A DNA stretch of 64,000 nucleotides from Caenorhabditis remanei (Eukaryota; Nematoda; Chromadorea; Rhabditida; Rhabditidae), in contig NC_071329.1 of assembly GCF_010183535.1 (NCBI RefSeq), positions 14,756,001 to 14,820,000 of the forward strand, written 5' to 3'. Positions 29,998 through 40,850 of this stretch are shown piece after piece. The notes beneath the pieces are model-generated. The model was not told where the DNA came from. It did no database searches and worked only from the letters and a program-made list of their open reading frames with translations. The stretch's first letter is position 1, and each line of letters opens with the position of its first letter. A program made the position numbers and the translations under genes.

Positions 29998-32364
29998 ATG
30001 TTCAACCTCGCAACAATCTTCGGAAACGGAATCAATGCTCAAGGTAAGAATAGTTTTTGAGAATATCGAAAGTTTCTAGAACACTTTTCAAATAGAATTG
30101 GAAAATTTTGACACATTTTGTTTTGACAGTTCGGAGTATGCGGGAAAGAGGGGTAATTCACGCGAGAAAAACAGGCTAACCAGATAATTTTTTGTATTCG
30201 TCTAGTCTCAGAAGAGATTATGTAATTCTAGAAAAATAAGAAAAAAGAGACCCAAAAACATAAGAGAGTGTAAAATGGTGCCATACACGACACTCTCAAT
30301 CGAAAATATAGTTCTCGTTTCTCTCTTTCCCCTAGATTTCTAATAGAGGTGCCCCCAGTAGCCAAAGTTTGGTGCACAATATCTCAACTGCCTTGAGAGC
30401 TATCAAAATTTTTCTAACTGAAGAAATATTTTATAAGTATTCAACTATGTTTTGTCTATTGGCAACTATTTGATGTCTCTTTGAGAAACTAGATATATCG
30501 CGTTAAATAGATCTTACGTTTTTTTAGGCAGTACTAATCAACCTCGTGCTGCTGCTGCTCCTTCCATGATTCCACCAGTTCACCAAGCCGCAGCAGTCCC
30601 AATGTTTGGGGCTCCAACTTATGCTCATATAGGTATGTTTGTCTTCAGAAATAACATCAGTTCATACACTTTTTCGTGTTTTCAGCAAACTCGTTCCCAC
30701 AATTCAATGGGTTTCCCTTAGCACCTTTACCAGGAAACAGTGCTCAAGGAAACAGTGGCGCTCCACCAGCATTTATGCCTTTTCCTTCAAATTTTGCTGC
30801 GTTTCCAGGACAACTCCCGATCCAACCGGTTCCTTTCGGAGCACCATTTTTTGGGCATCCTGGTAAGGACTTGGTTTATATGCACAATCAACTTCATAAT
30901 AGAATTCATAGTCATTCAGGAAATTTTTTCCAGATTCAGTTATTTCAATATTTCAGGTATTCAAACCGACACGAGGACAGCTGAATACTTCCGACCAATA
31001 ATGAATGAAGTGTTCGGAAATCTTCGATCCCCTGGAATTATTGGAAATGGAGAACAATTCAGAGCTCGTTTTGTTGAATTTATCCATGTACGTTTCTTTG
31101 TTTTTCGAAACTTCTAAACATAAATCTCGTTAATTCAGTTGTTCAACTGCCTCTCGATTGGAGCACAGACAGTGCTCCGTGTGGAGTTGTCAACGCAACT
31201 CTGTGCGACGTTGATTGGTATGAGTATTCAACAGGTAAGACACGTTCCGAAAAAGGAAACATGAATTATAGTCACGTTTTCTAGAATCCATTCCCTCTCC
31301 CTCAACCAGCCGTTCAGACTTCAGAGATGGTTACACAGACCGATAATTTGGGTATGCTTTTTGGATCTTTAAGCAATACATAAAACTTGAATTTCAGAGC
31401 TCAAAAGCTCGGAATTACAAATCGATACGGAGCAGGCGAGTGCCGTGGGGCCAACTCCCCCAATTACTCCGGCTACTTCGGGGAGTTCCAAGCCATCCTC
31501 CGGTAAAATTTCATGATTTCTGATATCCACGTGTTCTATTACTTTTAGACCCAGTTCAAGAAACGCCGAAGATTAAGGAAAACGAGAGAGAAGAAGAAAA
31601 AATGATGGAAAAATTGGACAAACTCTGGGAAGGATTTCAGCAAAATAGATTGGCTGGCTATGTGGATAGCGTGAAAAAAATTCACGCTGCCTACAAGACA
31701 GCAATTTTGGAAAGGAATGCCAGAATTGAAGAGTTGGAGGCGCATCAGCCAATTAGAAGAAAGCGAGGAGGAGCAAAGGCTGGAGATAAAGCTCCTAGTG
31801 TGAGTTATTTTTATAGTATTTGAGTTTTTAAAGAGAGTTATAGTAATTTTAAGTGGAGAGCTCAAAAATCGCACTATTTTGCAATTAAATGGGACGATTT
31901 GAGGGAGAATTGAAAACACCCAACTTTGAGAGTGTGTCATAGTAAAACTAACTGTCCCATATAATAACTTTTTATGGTATCAAACAGATCAAGAGTAGAA
32001 CTTCATTTTTACAGTTGGTAACTTTTTTGTACGGACACTCCCTAGCGAGTTACGTACCGACAAAATAATTTTTCCCTCAAATCGTCCCATTTCAGTGCAA
32101 AATAGAGTGATTTTTGAGGTCTCCCCCCTTAAAATGACCGTAACTCAATAAGGAGTGTCCGTACAGAAAAGTTTTCAACTACAAAAATGGAGTACTACTC
32201 TGGGTCTGTTCGATTCCATAGAAAGTTATTTTATGTAACAGTTAGTTTTACTATGAAGCACTCTCAAAATTTTCAACTGAAAAAGACAAAATTTGATATA
32301 TTTTGGTTGGTACTGTATATCGTTATAGTTTCAGGCAAAGAGATCACGGAAGAATCAATCTTGA
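29998..32364 (+). CDS. Gene 10: Ala/Pro/Phe-rich protein with helical module, LC8-like motifs, basic tail
   Basis: Nine exons: 29998-30043, 30528-30632, 30686-30862, 30957-31087, 31139-31234, 31285-31351, 31398-31502, 31549-31799 and 32335-32364; 335 residues. The first exon MFNLATIFGNGINAQ resembles gene 9. Residues 16-109 are Pro/Ala/Phe/Asn-rich with repeated FP. Residues 110-185 are the helical module; its second half (LFNCLSIGAQTV) is a 96-nt exon with phase-0 borders. GIQTD (110-114) and VTQTDN (201-206) are LC8-type QT motifs. A helical C-terminal region (KLDKLWEGFQQNR) is alignable with gene 9, then RRKRGG and a microexon encoding AKRSRKNQS, NLS-like. The last intron holds a family P foldback. 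AATAAA at 32767-32772 fits the 3' end. Function unknown; an adaptor role is inferred. Confidence 0.85.
30341..30516. repeat. Family Q relic in gene 10 intron 1
   Basis: TCTAATAGAGGTGCCCC at the left, internal TGTTTTGTCTATTGGCAACT aligned to the gene 8 and 9 copies; the right end is degraded. Confidence 0.55.
31826..32315. repeat. Family P element in gene 10 last intron
   Basis: Long imperfect palindrome with TTTTTTGTACGGACACTCCC and its complement, ending GGTTGGTACTG then TA. Confidence 0.75.
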
Positions 32365-34110
32365 ATATTTTCCTAATTGTGACGATTCATTTCTAAATCA
32401 CTCCGCTATCATAATTCTTCAATTAAATTTCAATTGCCACCTTTCCCCCCAATCACATTCCCTTCCCCTCGATCCTCTTATCTTTCCCCAGATCTCCGTT
32501 GCTTGCCCTTTCCCAAACTTTTTCACTTTTTTGTACTTCCCCCCCATTTTTCAAACGTTCAAACAAGATAACCATCTCCATCTTTTCAATATTTCTTAAT
32601 TTGTTATGTTTGTTCTTTCCATCGTTTTCACTTTTTTCCGTTGAACTTTTTCTATCTTTTTCCTTTCTCTTCGTTTTACTCAAAGTCTTTTTTATCTGTA
32701 GAATTCTAGTAGTCATCATTTTCCATTTTCTCTTTTTTTGTTGTAAAAATCGTCAAATTGTTTTTCAATAAAAGTGTATATATCTTCTACTTATGAAGCA
32801 AGTGTTTTCTAGGAAAAGTGCGAAACGATAACCGACGAAACCAAATGAAAACCTCTCGCGTATGTTTATTTAGGCACCGTTTGTCGGATGTTGTCATCTA
32901 CTAATCCCCTTCATAAGATGAGCAGAATACATCTCTTTATGACTTCTGTGCTCTCTTGCTCTCTCGTTTTTTTTTTCTCGTTGCGTCGTGGATGACATAA
33001 CAAAGACGTAACAGGCTGTCCTTTTTTCCTTCGAGACGACTTGATACAGTTCTCTCGAAAATGTCGTTCAAAAGAATTTCCAAGGGACGACTTGAAAATA
33101 TTGGTTTCCAATAAAAATAAATTACTTTTTAAAAATCTTCTTTCTGCGAAACATAATTGACGAGAAATGAAAGCGAGATGAAAGATAAGAAGAAACTTTC
33201 TACTGTTCGAGAGAGAAAAAGGAAAAAGAGAACAAAAATGTGACGTGGGAAAGGAAAAAAGGAGTGTGTCGGTGTCCTACCTGCCACAATTTTGTTGGTC
33301 AGTCGTTATGAAGAGACAGATGTTAGAAAGGTAGCCATAGACTATAGATAGTGTTCTAAAGTACAGCGACATGTCTACTTCTAGCTTCATTCAAAGGAGT
33401 TCCAGTTTATGCATTATCACTCACCACATTGGGTATAACCGACCAAAAACTGCTTCCGACAAACTTTCAGATCCGTTTTCCCTCAAACATCACTCTGTTC
33501 ATATTCACTACATCTCTATAATCCAAAGATACCACACGTACTCTTCTCTGGTCACACACAACCTAGTAAGTATTCTCGTTTTCTGCCCCAGAAAGGGTAG
33601 ACAGACTGTCATAAGTTTTGAAGAAAAGCGAGACATGATAGAGAAAAAATGGGGAATTGTGTTGCTGTCGTGTCATTCAAAGCGCAAAAGGGTGGGAACA
33701 CATGAAAGTAAAAAAAAGAAAAGAGAGTGTGTTAATTTATGTTTGGTAGAACTTTTGGTAGAAATGGACAAAAACGGTTTGGATGAGAACAATTGAACTT
33801 TATGATTAAAAAAAAAGAAAAATAAACGTTTCTCAAGATTGAGTTTAAAATTTAGAAGAAGGAGGAACTTTGTTGACACTTTTTCGAGACTGTGTACCTT
33901 AATCGTCAGAAAACTAAAATAAAGTTAAAGGAAAGGAGAAACTTTTGTACAAAATACTCATCTGAGATGATAAACCTTGCATCGTCAAATTAATCACAAA
34001 ACCAGCTTCTCAAAATTTTTGGTTGATGATTTTCCGCGGATTTGAATGTTTTTGAGATAGTATTCGCAATTTGGGCCCCATATAGCACAGTTCCTGATAA
34101 TTTTCAACCC

Positions 34111-34148
34111 GTGGCCTTGAAACCCAAAAATTCGGGTTTCTAGGCCAC
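34111..34148. repeat. 38-bp stem-loop
   Basis: GTGGCCTTGAAACCC and GGGTTTCTAGGCCAC pair almost perfectly across an 8-base loop. Confidence 0.7.
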
Positions 34149-35149
34149 CAACACCAAATTGCGCCAAAATATGTCAATATGTAGCTCAAAGCTTTGAAAA
34201 TTTTAGGGGGAATCTGAATATAAAGATTTAGTATATATTAGTTGCAAGAAACCACAATTTTGAACCAGAGAAGATTCTGATTTCTCGAGTACGAGTACGA
34301 CTTTTTGACTTAGTCTGATAAAAATGTGTGCAATCAATTCTTACCTACAACTGACAAATGCGTTTTCCTTCTCTGTTTTGTAGGAAAACGTATAATTTAT
34401 CAAAGACGCAACTTTAATTTTCCCATTCCTTTTTCACATTAAAACACTATGTAAAAGAAACATTTTCTCAGAAGATTTGTAGGTCTTCAAAACTAAAAGT
34501 TAGAATCTTTTTTTTTCCATTTTGTACTTTGACTTTTTATCTTCCAACAGAAGCAGCTATACTGTTTTTCTCTCTACCATCCTTCTCATTTTCCCATACT
34601 GTCGCATACTGTATACTGAGTACTCATAAACTTTTTCTCTATCAGAATCCCATTAGGTGCTCTTATTACCATTTTCTATGCTCCCTGCCCCTCACTCTCT
34701 CACTTTTTCTTTTTATCTCTCGTCCTTTTTTTAATGGTTTGTCGAACAGTCTTCCCCGCCATTGTGTCGTACTCACCATCCGCGCTAGTTTCACCTTTTT
34801 TCATTCTTCTTCTTCATTTTTTATACTTTTTCTCCCCAATCTGCTCTTCCACTTTATTCTTTAGCATTGTGAACAACTTTTTTAATATTGTCCTTGAAAT
34901 GTTTTTCTACTGTCTATAACCTCAATTTTTGTCTTTTCTCGTCCGCTTCTCACCTTCATTTCGTTATACATAAACATTTCAGTATTCTCTTTCTTTTTAT
35001 ACAAATTGTTCTTTACTCAGAATTTGTCTCTCAACACATTTTGAATTTAAATTTTTATTTCTTCTGACTCACATCATTTTTTTTTTGAAATTTGCACTTT
35101 CGCAATTGCTTTGGTAGTCTCTCTCTCTCTCTCACTTTTTCAATTCCAC

Positions 35150-35722
35150 CTCTTCTTCTCATAGTTTTTTTTTACTAATTTTCAAATCTCGAATAGACTT
35201 TTATCACCTCATAATCGTTGCCTATTTCAACATATTCTTTTAGTCACTTGAGTTCTTTTCACATAATTTGTTTTGTTTTTTTTTGCTATCGATACTCAGT
35301 TAAAGAAAACAGTAATGAGAAATAATAGGGGAACAGAAACTGCAGAGTGGCCTAGAGAATAAGGCATTATGGAATGAATGGCGACCGCCCCTTTCATCCC
35401 AGAGCTCATGACATCCGACAAAGATATCTCACCTCACATCTGCCCCCCATTTCTCTGTATTCAAAGAGACATGAATTGCACTCAAAATGTCACTAAAACT
35501 CATTAACTGGAATATTTTGACAGTCATGGGAATAGTCTACGAAAAGGGTCTCTTTTTCAATTTCTTCTTCTCACTAATTTTCAAATCACGAATAGAAATT
35601 TATCACCTCATAATCGTTTTAAACTCATTTTGTATTATTTATTTATTTTTAACATGTTTTGTTGGTCACTTCGGTTCTTCTCACTCAATTTGTTTTCCTT
35701 TTTGCTATCGATACACAGTTTT
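35150..35722 (+). repeat. Local non-coding duplication
   Basis: The block with ACTAATTTTCAAATCTCGAA, TTATCACCTCATAATCGTT and GCTATCGATACTCAG at about 35150-35300 recurs, slightly diverged, at about 35560-35722. Confidence 0.7.
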
Positions 35723-36103
35723 CATCAATCTGGGCAAGATTTGTTTATTTCTCCGGTTATCGTTTGGGCCCCCGTCTACTCTTTTAAATATCATTAATTT
35801 AGTAGTCAGCTCTCGGATTTCAAAAACATGTAAAAGTTATTAAAGAATCTGATTCGACTTATTATTCTGTTTCTTTATTTCTCCATGCTGTTACTAATAT
35901 CTCTTCTTGTATAATCTCCCTACCTTCATTTTGTCTAACCTTTTTTTCAATCTTCCTCTTCCATATTTAGACCTCTACACTCATTTTAACCCAGTTTACA
36001 CTTTGTTTTGAGTCATCCATACACATTTTTCGTTTACCTGCTCACGCGTTACACTACTACCTCTAATTACACCTTCATTTCGTTTCGAATTATATGAACT
36101 TTA

Positions 36104-36560
36104 CAAGGGAAGTCGTTGGAGACGCGGCTTTCAAACGATCTATAAATTTGGTCATTGGTTTTTTCGACTACGGGAAGTCCGTTTCTAGCATCAAAACCGG
36201 CTAAATGTCTCTACGAGCCGAGTTATGAGCTCTGCAACTTTTCACATGGTTAAGCTTTTTTCACACGGAATTTCAAATCAGTCGCCTATACGCCACCTCG
36301 CGGTTCCATTTATGTTCCCCAGCGGTCATTTGTGTACCTGTGCTCGTGCGTTGGAAAAATGAAAACATATTTGCGTATACTATTTTCTGCTTTGGAATTC
36401 CACGGGAAAAATGTTAACCATATAAAAAGTTTGAGAGCTCTTAACTCGGCTCACAGAAACATTAAACCGGTTTTGGCTTCAGAAATGGGCTTCATGTAGT
36501 CGAAAGTACCTATGACCAAATTTACAGATAGTTTGAAAGCCGGATCTCCAAAGACTTCCG
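36104..36560. repeat. Foldback element upstream of gene 11
   Basis: Outer arms of ~150 bases: GGAAGTCGTTGGAGACGCGG at the left and its rough complement ending CTTCCGTTGTTCG at the right; inner words CGAGCCGAGTTATGAGCTC and GAGCTCTTAACTCGGCTC pair. No ORF. Confidence 0.75.
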
Positions 36561-37017
36561 TTGTTCGACTCAAATTAGGTGTATCTAAGCTTATTTCATA
36601 ACCTTCATTCATTTTTCTGCTTTTCTGACTAACGTCTACGCTAAGGAGGTCTGTGTAGTAAGATTCGGTATTGATTACTTAAGACATGCCTAGGTACTAA
36701 ATAAACAATCTCTCCACCACCAATAATTTTATGATTCTCTTGAGAAAGTGCAACATCTTTTTTGTGCCCCCATTTTTCTTGTGCTCTCATTTTAATGTGT
36801 TCGATGTATCCTCCAATTTCGTCTTTTTTTTGCTTATTTCCCCATTTTGTGTGTTATGTTTCTCGCTCTCTATTTCTCTCTTCTGTACCTTGTCCTTCAA
36901 TACGAATATATGTCCGCACGCATTATACTTTTCCCGATTGTTCTTTTTTCCTCACTCTTTTTAGTATCTATGTTGAAAATAATGAGCAACGTTTAGAACG
37001 ACGTAACATCTTTGAAA

Positions 37018-40000
37018 ATGAACGGATTCAACGGATTTCCCGGAGGAATGAATGGTGGACAGAATGGACAAAGTAAGTATTTCTTTTGTAAAAAAAGGTG
37101 GGAAAAGAAGTTTTTCGTTAAGTTGGAGATGTAAAAGAAGTGGCAAAGACGTGATTTATATTATAAAATTAGAAATCGGACTTTGGCCGTTTTCAGATTG
37201 TCCCATCAAGTAGATTTCGAATGAATCATACAGATTAAAAGTAGAGCTTCATTTTTGTAGTTGACAACTTTTTTGTACGGACACTCCCTAGAAATGTATA
37301 ACCATTTTAAGAAGACAGCTCAAAAATCCGTCACTGAAATGTGACGATTTGAGGGAGACGTTACTTTCTCAATATGTAACTTGCTAGGGAGTGTCAGTAT
37401 AAAAATAGTTGTCAACTACAAAAATGGAGTTCTATGTACTTTTAGTCTGTATGAAAACGGGCAAAGTCCATAACTTTTGATCGGTACTGTAGTCAGTTAG
37501 AAGAAAAACAAAAAGAGTAAGAAAGGTTCAAATTCAAAATTCAAAAAATTGCAGATCCTGGACATCCGCTCCAACAAAATTTTGGTGGTTTTCCACCGCA
37601 ACAACCACAACCACAACACAACATGCAGCTGCACCAAAATCTTCTGATGACAGCCATCAACAACATCATTCGTGGAAACCTGCAAACCCCTGGAGGTAAG
37701 CTAGATTAGTTGACTCATAACAGAATCAAAAACAGTTTTTTTTTTAAATTCAAAAAATTGCAGGTCCAGGAAATCCACCAATGTTAAATGTTGGTGGTTT
37801 TCTACCACAATTTCCACCACCCACACTACCAAATATGGCTCCATTGATGATGGCTCTGAATAGAAGTCGTGGTATCAATTTTCTGAGGAGCCCTGGAGGT
37901 ATGCTAGATTAGTTGATTCACAACAGGATCAAGAACGGTAATTTTTTTACAGATAGCCCACCAGAAATCGGTATACCGGCATTGGCTCGCCCAACTGCTC
38001 CAGGAAACCAGCCAGGGCCGTCGGTCCCAGCTCCAGTCCCAGGGTTCCAGCTCCCAGCTCCATCGTCGGTACCACCTCCAGTCCCAGCTCCACGATTCTC
38101 CATTCGAGGTAAATTTGAAAAAATCAGACAGGTGCTTATTCAAATTGAAATATTGTCTTGATTTCAGGCCTCAACCTCGATCTTTCTCCTTCCAACGCCG
38201 TCCCATCCACCTCTGCTCCCGGTACATCTTTGGCAATTCCAGGTATGTAGATATGAAATAACAACTTTGCATAACTGTGGAAATTTATTTTCAGACACCC
38301 AGACCACACCGCCAGTCACTGTCGAGGCCTGGTGTCAAACAACCTTGTCAGGGCCCAGCAATTGCACGAACTGTTATTATAGAAGTGAGTTTTCATAGTT
38401 TTATAGAAAACGTTTATATTTATAATTACTAAAATAACTTTGGAACTATTCACAAGGTAGCAAAAAAAAACAACAATTATTTTTTACTACTAGAAAAAAA
38501 AAGGTTTTTGCTTTTTTGCTACCTTGTGAATTGGACCATTAGATTCAATAGTTTAAACAGGATAACTGAGTAGATATATTTATATTTTTATTACTAGACC
38601 TGTACTAGAGTTGTATTACTAGAGTCTGGCGCGCCTGAGGCATTGTTTTCTGTTCTGACACGGCAACACTTCCCGCTACTAGTCAACTCATAAGTACGAT
38701 GTATCAGCAAAATAGCTATAATCCGTTTTCAATTAAAAATTTACGAGAACTATTTCTATTCCTGAAAATAAGAATTGAAATTGAGGTTACACATTTTCAA
38801 TACATATTCTCACTTTTTCAGAGCATTGCGTGACAGTCAATGAAGCACTCCAGGAAAGTATTCGGAATTCCGATATATATTTTTCTGTGTTTGGTGGAGA
38901 GAAGGAGAAGTGGGCGGAGGAGAAACGAGAGTTGGAGTCAAAAGCTGAAACCACGAGAAGCGAGTTGGAGGCCACCAAAAGGGAGAGAGATGGATGGAAA
39001 TATAAGGTAGATGGGCTGGAGGGAGAAAATCAAGATTTGAAAGAAAAGATGGCGGCGCTCGAAAAGAAAATGAAGCAAATGAAACAAGAGCAAATGGATA
39101 AATTGTTGGTGGAGGAAGAAGCGAAAAAGACCATAGAGACAGAACGAGATGAGCTCCAACTGAAGGTCGTCGGATTGGAGGGTGAGACAAAAAATGTGAA
39201 AAATTGCCTCACGAGCAAAGAAGCCGAGCTTGCAGCCCAAGACGCTCGCCACAAGTCCGAAATTGATAAAAAGAATGAAGAAATGGTGCAGATGAGAGCA
39301 GAAAATCAAGGGCAAAGGACTCTAATGGATTCCATGAAAACCAGGATCGTGCAGCTTGAGGGAGACAATCAGGGGCTCATCGCCGAACGTGACCAGACCG
39401 CCACCAATCACCAGAATCAAATGAGAGAAAAAGATGAAGAAATAAAAAGAGTGCGGGAAGCGGCTACATTAAAAGAATCGAGATTGACTAATGAATTAGA
39501 AAGAATCACCAGCCAGTGCACAGAATTATTGGAAAGATCTGAGCGAAGTAAAAAAGAAGAAGATGCCGCAAGAAAAGTGCTCGAACAAGAACGAGAGGCC
39601 GAAATGGAACATCTGAGAGAGAAAAATGAAAGACTTGTAAAGGAGAAGACGGATTTGGGCACGAAAGCCGGAGTGTCCGATCAGGAGGTCACAGCTTTGA
39701 AAGGAGAACTAAAAAGATTGAACTCGGCTATGGGAAGACAAAACATGGACCTCACAACTGCTCAAGAAAAAGCGGAATCTCTGCAGAGGGACGTTAGGAA
39801 CCTTCAAGGTGCCATAGATGGAGAAATGAACAATTTGAAGGAAACAGTACGGACAGGAGGCGTAACAATCGTACAGCAGGAGAGGGACCTGACTCTGCTA
39901 AGAGACGAAAACAAGAGAAAAATGGAAGAGATGAATGAAATGAAGGAAAAAATGAAGAAGATGGAGAAAGACGCTGAGATGTTCAAAGAGTTCGGAGAGC

Positions 40001-40281
40001 AGCGTGAGTTTCAGTTGGAAAAAATGAATATCAAATTGATTATTTGATTAATTTAGATCGTGCTCTCGTCGAAAAGTTTGATAGCTGTGTGGCTTCGACA
40101 TCATCCACAGCTCCACCAAAAGATGATAAAGATGACCAAGAACCAGCTGTAAGTTTTTTTTTGACAATTGAATTTTTAGTAGTAAGAGGAATATGAATTG
40201 AGTAGGGGATAGACTCTACCATAGTGTGGCTTTTGAGAATCCAGTGTTAAATTTCAGACGAAAAAGCGAAAACGCGATTGA
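37018..40281 (+). CDS. Gene 11: Gly/Pro/Gln-rich N-terminus with long coiled coil and KKRKRD tail
   Basis: Nine exons: 37018-37072, 37555-37695, 37764-37898, 37953-38108, 38168-38242, 38295-38384, 38822-40003, 40057-40148 and 40258-40281; 649 residues. The first exon (FNGFPGGMNGGQNGQ) ends in Gln plus one base. Exons 2 and 3 are duplicates of each other (GGFPPQ and GGFLPQ; LLMTAINN and LMMALNRS). Exon 4 is almost a PAPVP repeat. A Cys cluster at ~201-220 (WCQTT, CTNC, KHC; C-x9-C-x2-C-x5-C) could bind metal. Residues ~240-600 are one continuous coiled coil. The last microexon encodes TKKRKRD, a strong NLS-like tail. The start is less certain than in other genes because the nearest acceptor-like site is weak. 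AATAAA at 41095-41100. Confidence 0.85.
37170..37489. repeat. Family P element in gene 11 intron 1
   Basis: TAGAGCTTCATTTTTGTAGT and its complement in mirror image; ends GATCGGTACTG then TA. Confidence 0.75.
38447..38545. repeat. Palindrome in gene 11 intron 6
   Basis: ATTCACAAGGTAGCAAAAAA is mirrored by TTTTTTGCTACCTTGTGAAT. A shorter relative is at 10925-10985. Confidence 0.8.
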
Positions 40282-40307
40282 GCTCGTAAAAAAATGCACC
40301 CGATGTC

Positions 40308-40850
40308 GTCGTATCGCTCTTCTAGTCAATGAGACTACCACTGTACTCATTCCTTTGCTGTACTCTATCCTTTCCTTCCTCTTTTCCCTCGCCCACCCAC
40401 TTTTGTTTCTCTCTAAAGATATTTTGACACCCATAACTCTGTTCCCATATGCTCTCCCGTGACCCTACCTGCATTTTCCCAACCTCAGTCCCCATTCCTT
40501 CTCTGCTCATTTTCTCTCCTTTGAATCTATTTTTTTCAGTTTTCCTTCAAAAAAATCTTCTGATTTCTTCCCAAAAATCGATCTTTAATGCCACCATTTC
40601 TGTGCTCACCCATCACATTTTCATCCTCTTTACCTCATTTTTTTCTAGCCGCCATTCTCGCTCTTCTTGTCAATAGGACATCCACTTTTCCCATTTCGTT
40701 GCTGTATTCCATTCTTTTCTTCCAGTTTGTCCTCAACTTTGTTTCTCTTCAAATCATGTACCCGGGTTATTTTGACGCTCATGACTCTGTTCCCGTATGC
40801 TTTCCCATGATCCCCACCTGTGCTCCTCACCTCTTGATTCCTTTTCTTCT
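40308..40850 (+). repeat. Duplicated block in the gene 11 3' region
   Basis: ATCGCTCTTCTAGTCAAT ... CATAACTCTGTTCCCATATG at 40308-40500 recurs as CTCGCTCTTCTTGTCAAT ... CATGACTCTGTTCCCGTATG at 40650-40850. Confidence 0.7.

Larger units (their letters stand above)
32365..37017. other. 4.6-kb gene-free stretch between genes 10 and 11
   Basis: Very T-rich; AATAAA at 32767-32772 ends gene 10. It holds a stem-loop (34111-34148), a local duplication (35150-35300 with 35560-35722) and a foldback (36104-36560). The 141-codon ORF at 33371-33796 has no splice context or domain. No gene called. Confidence 0.5.

Noticed and set aside
33371..33796. 141-codon ORF with a Lys/Arg-rich end
   Set aside because: No flanking splice sites or known domain, and the composition matches T-rich spacer; kept as non-coding.
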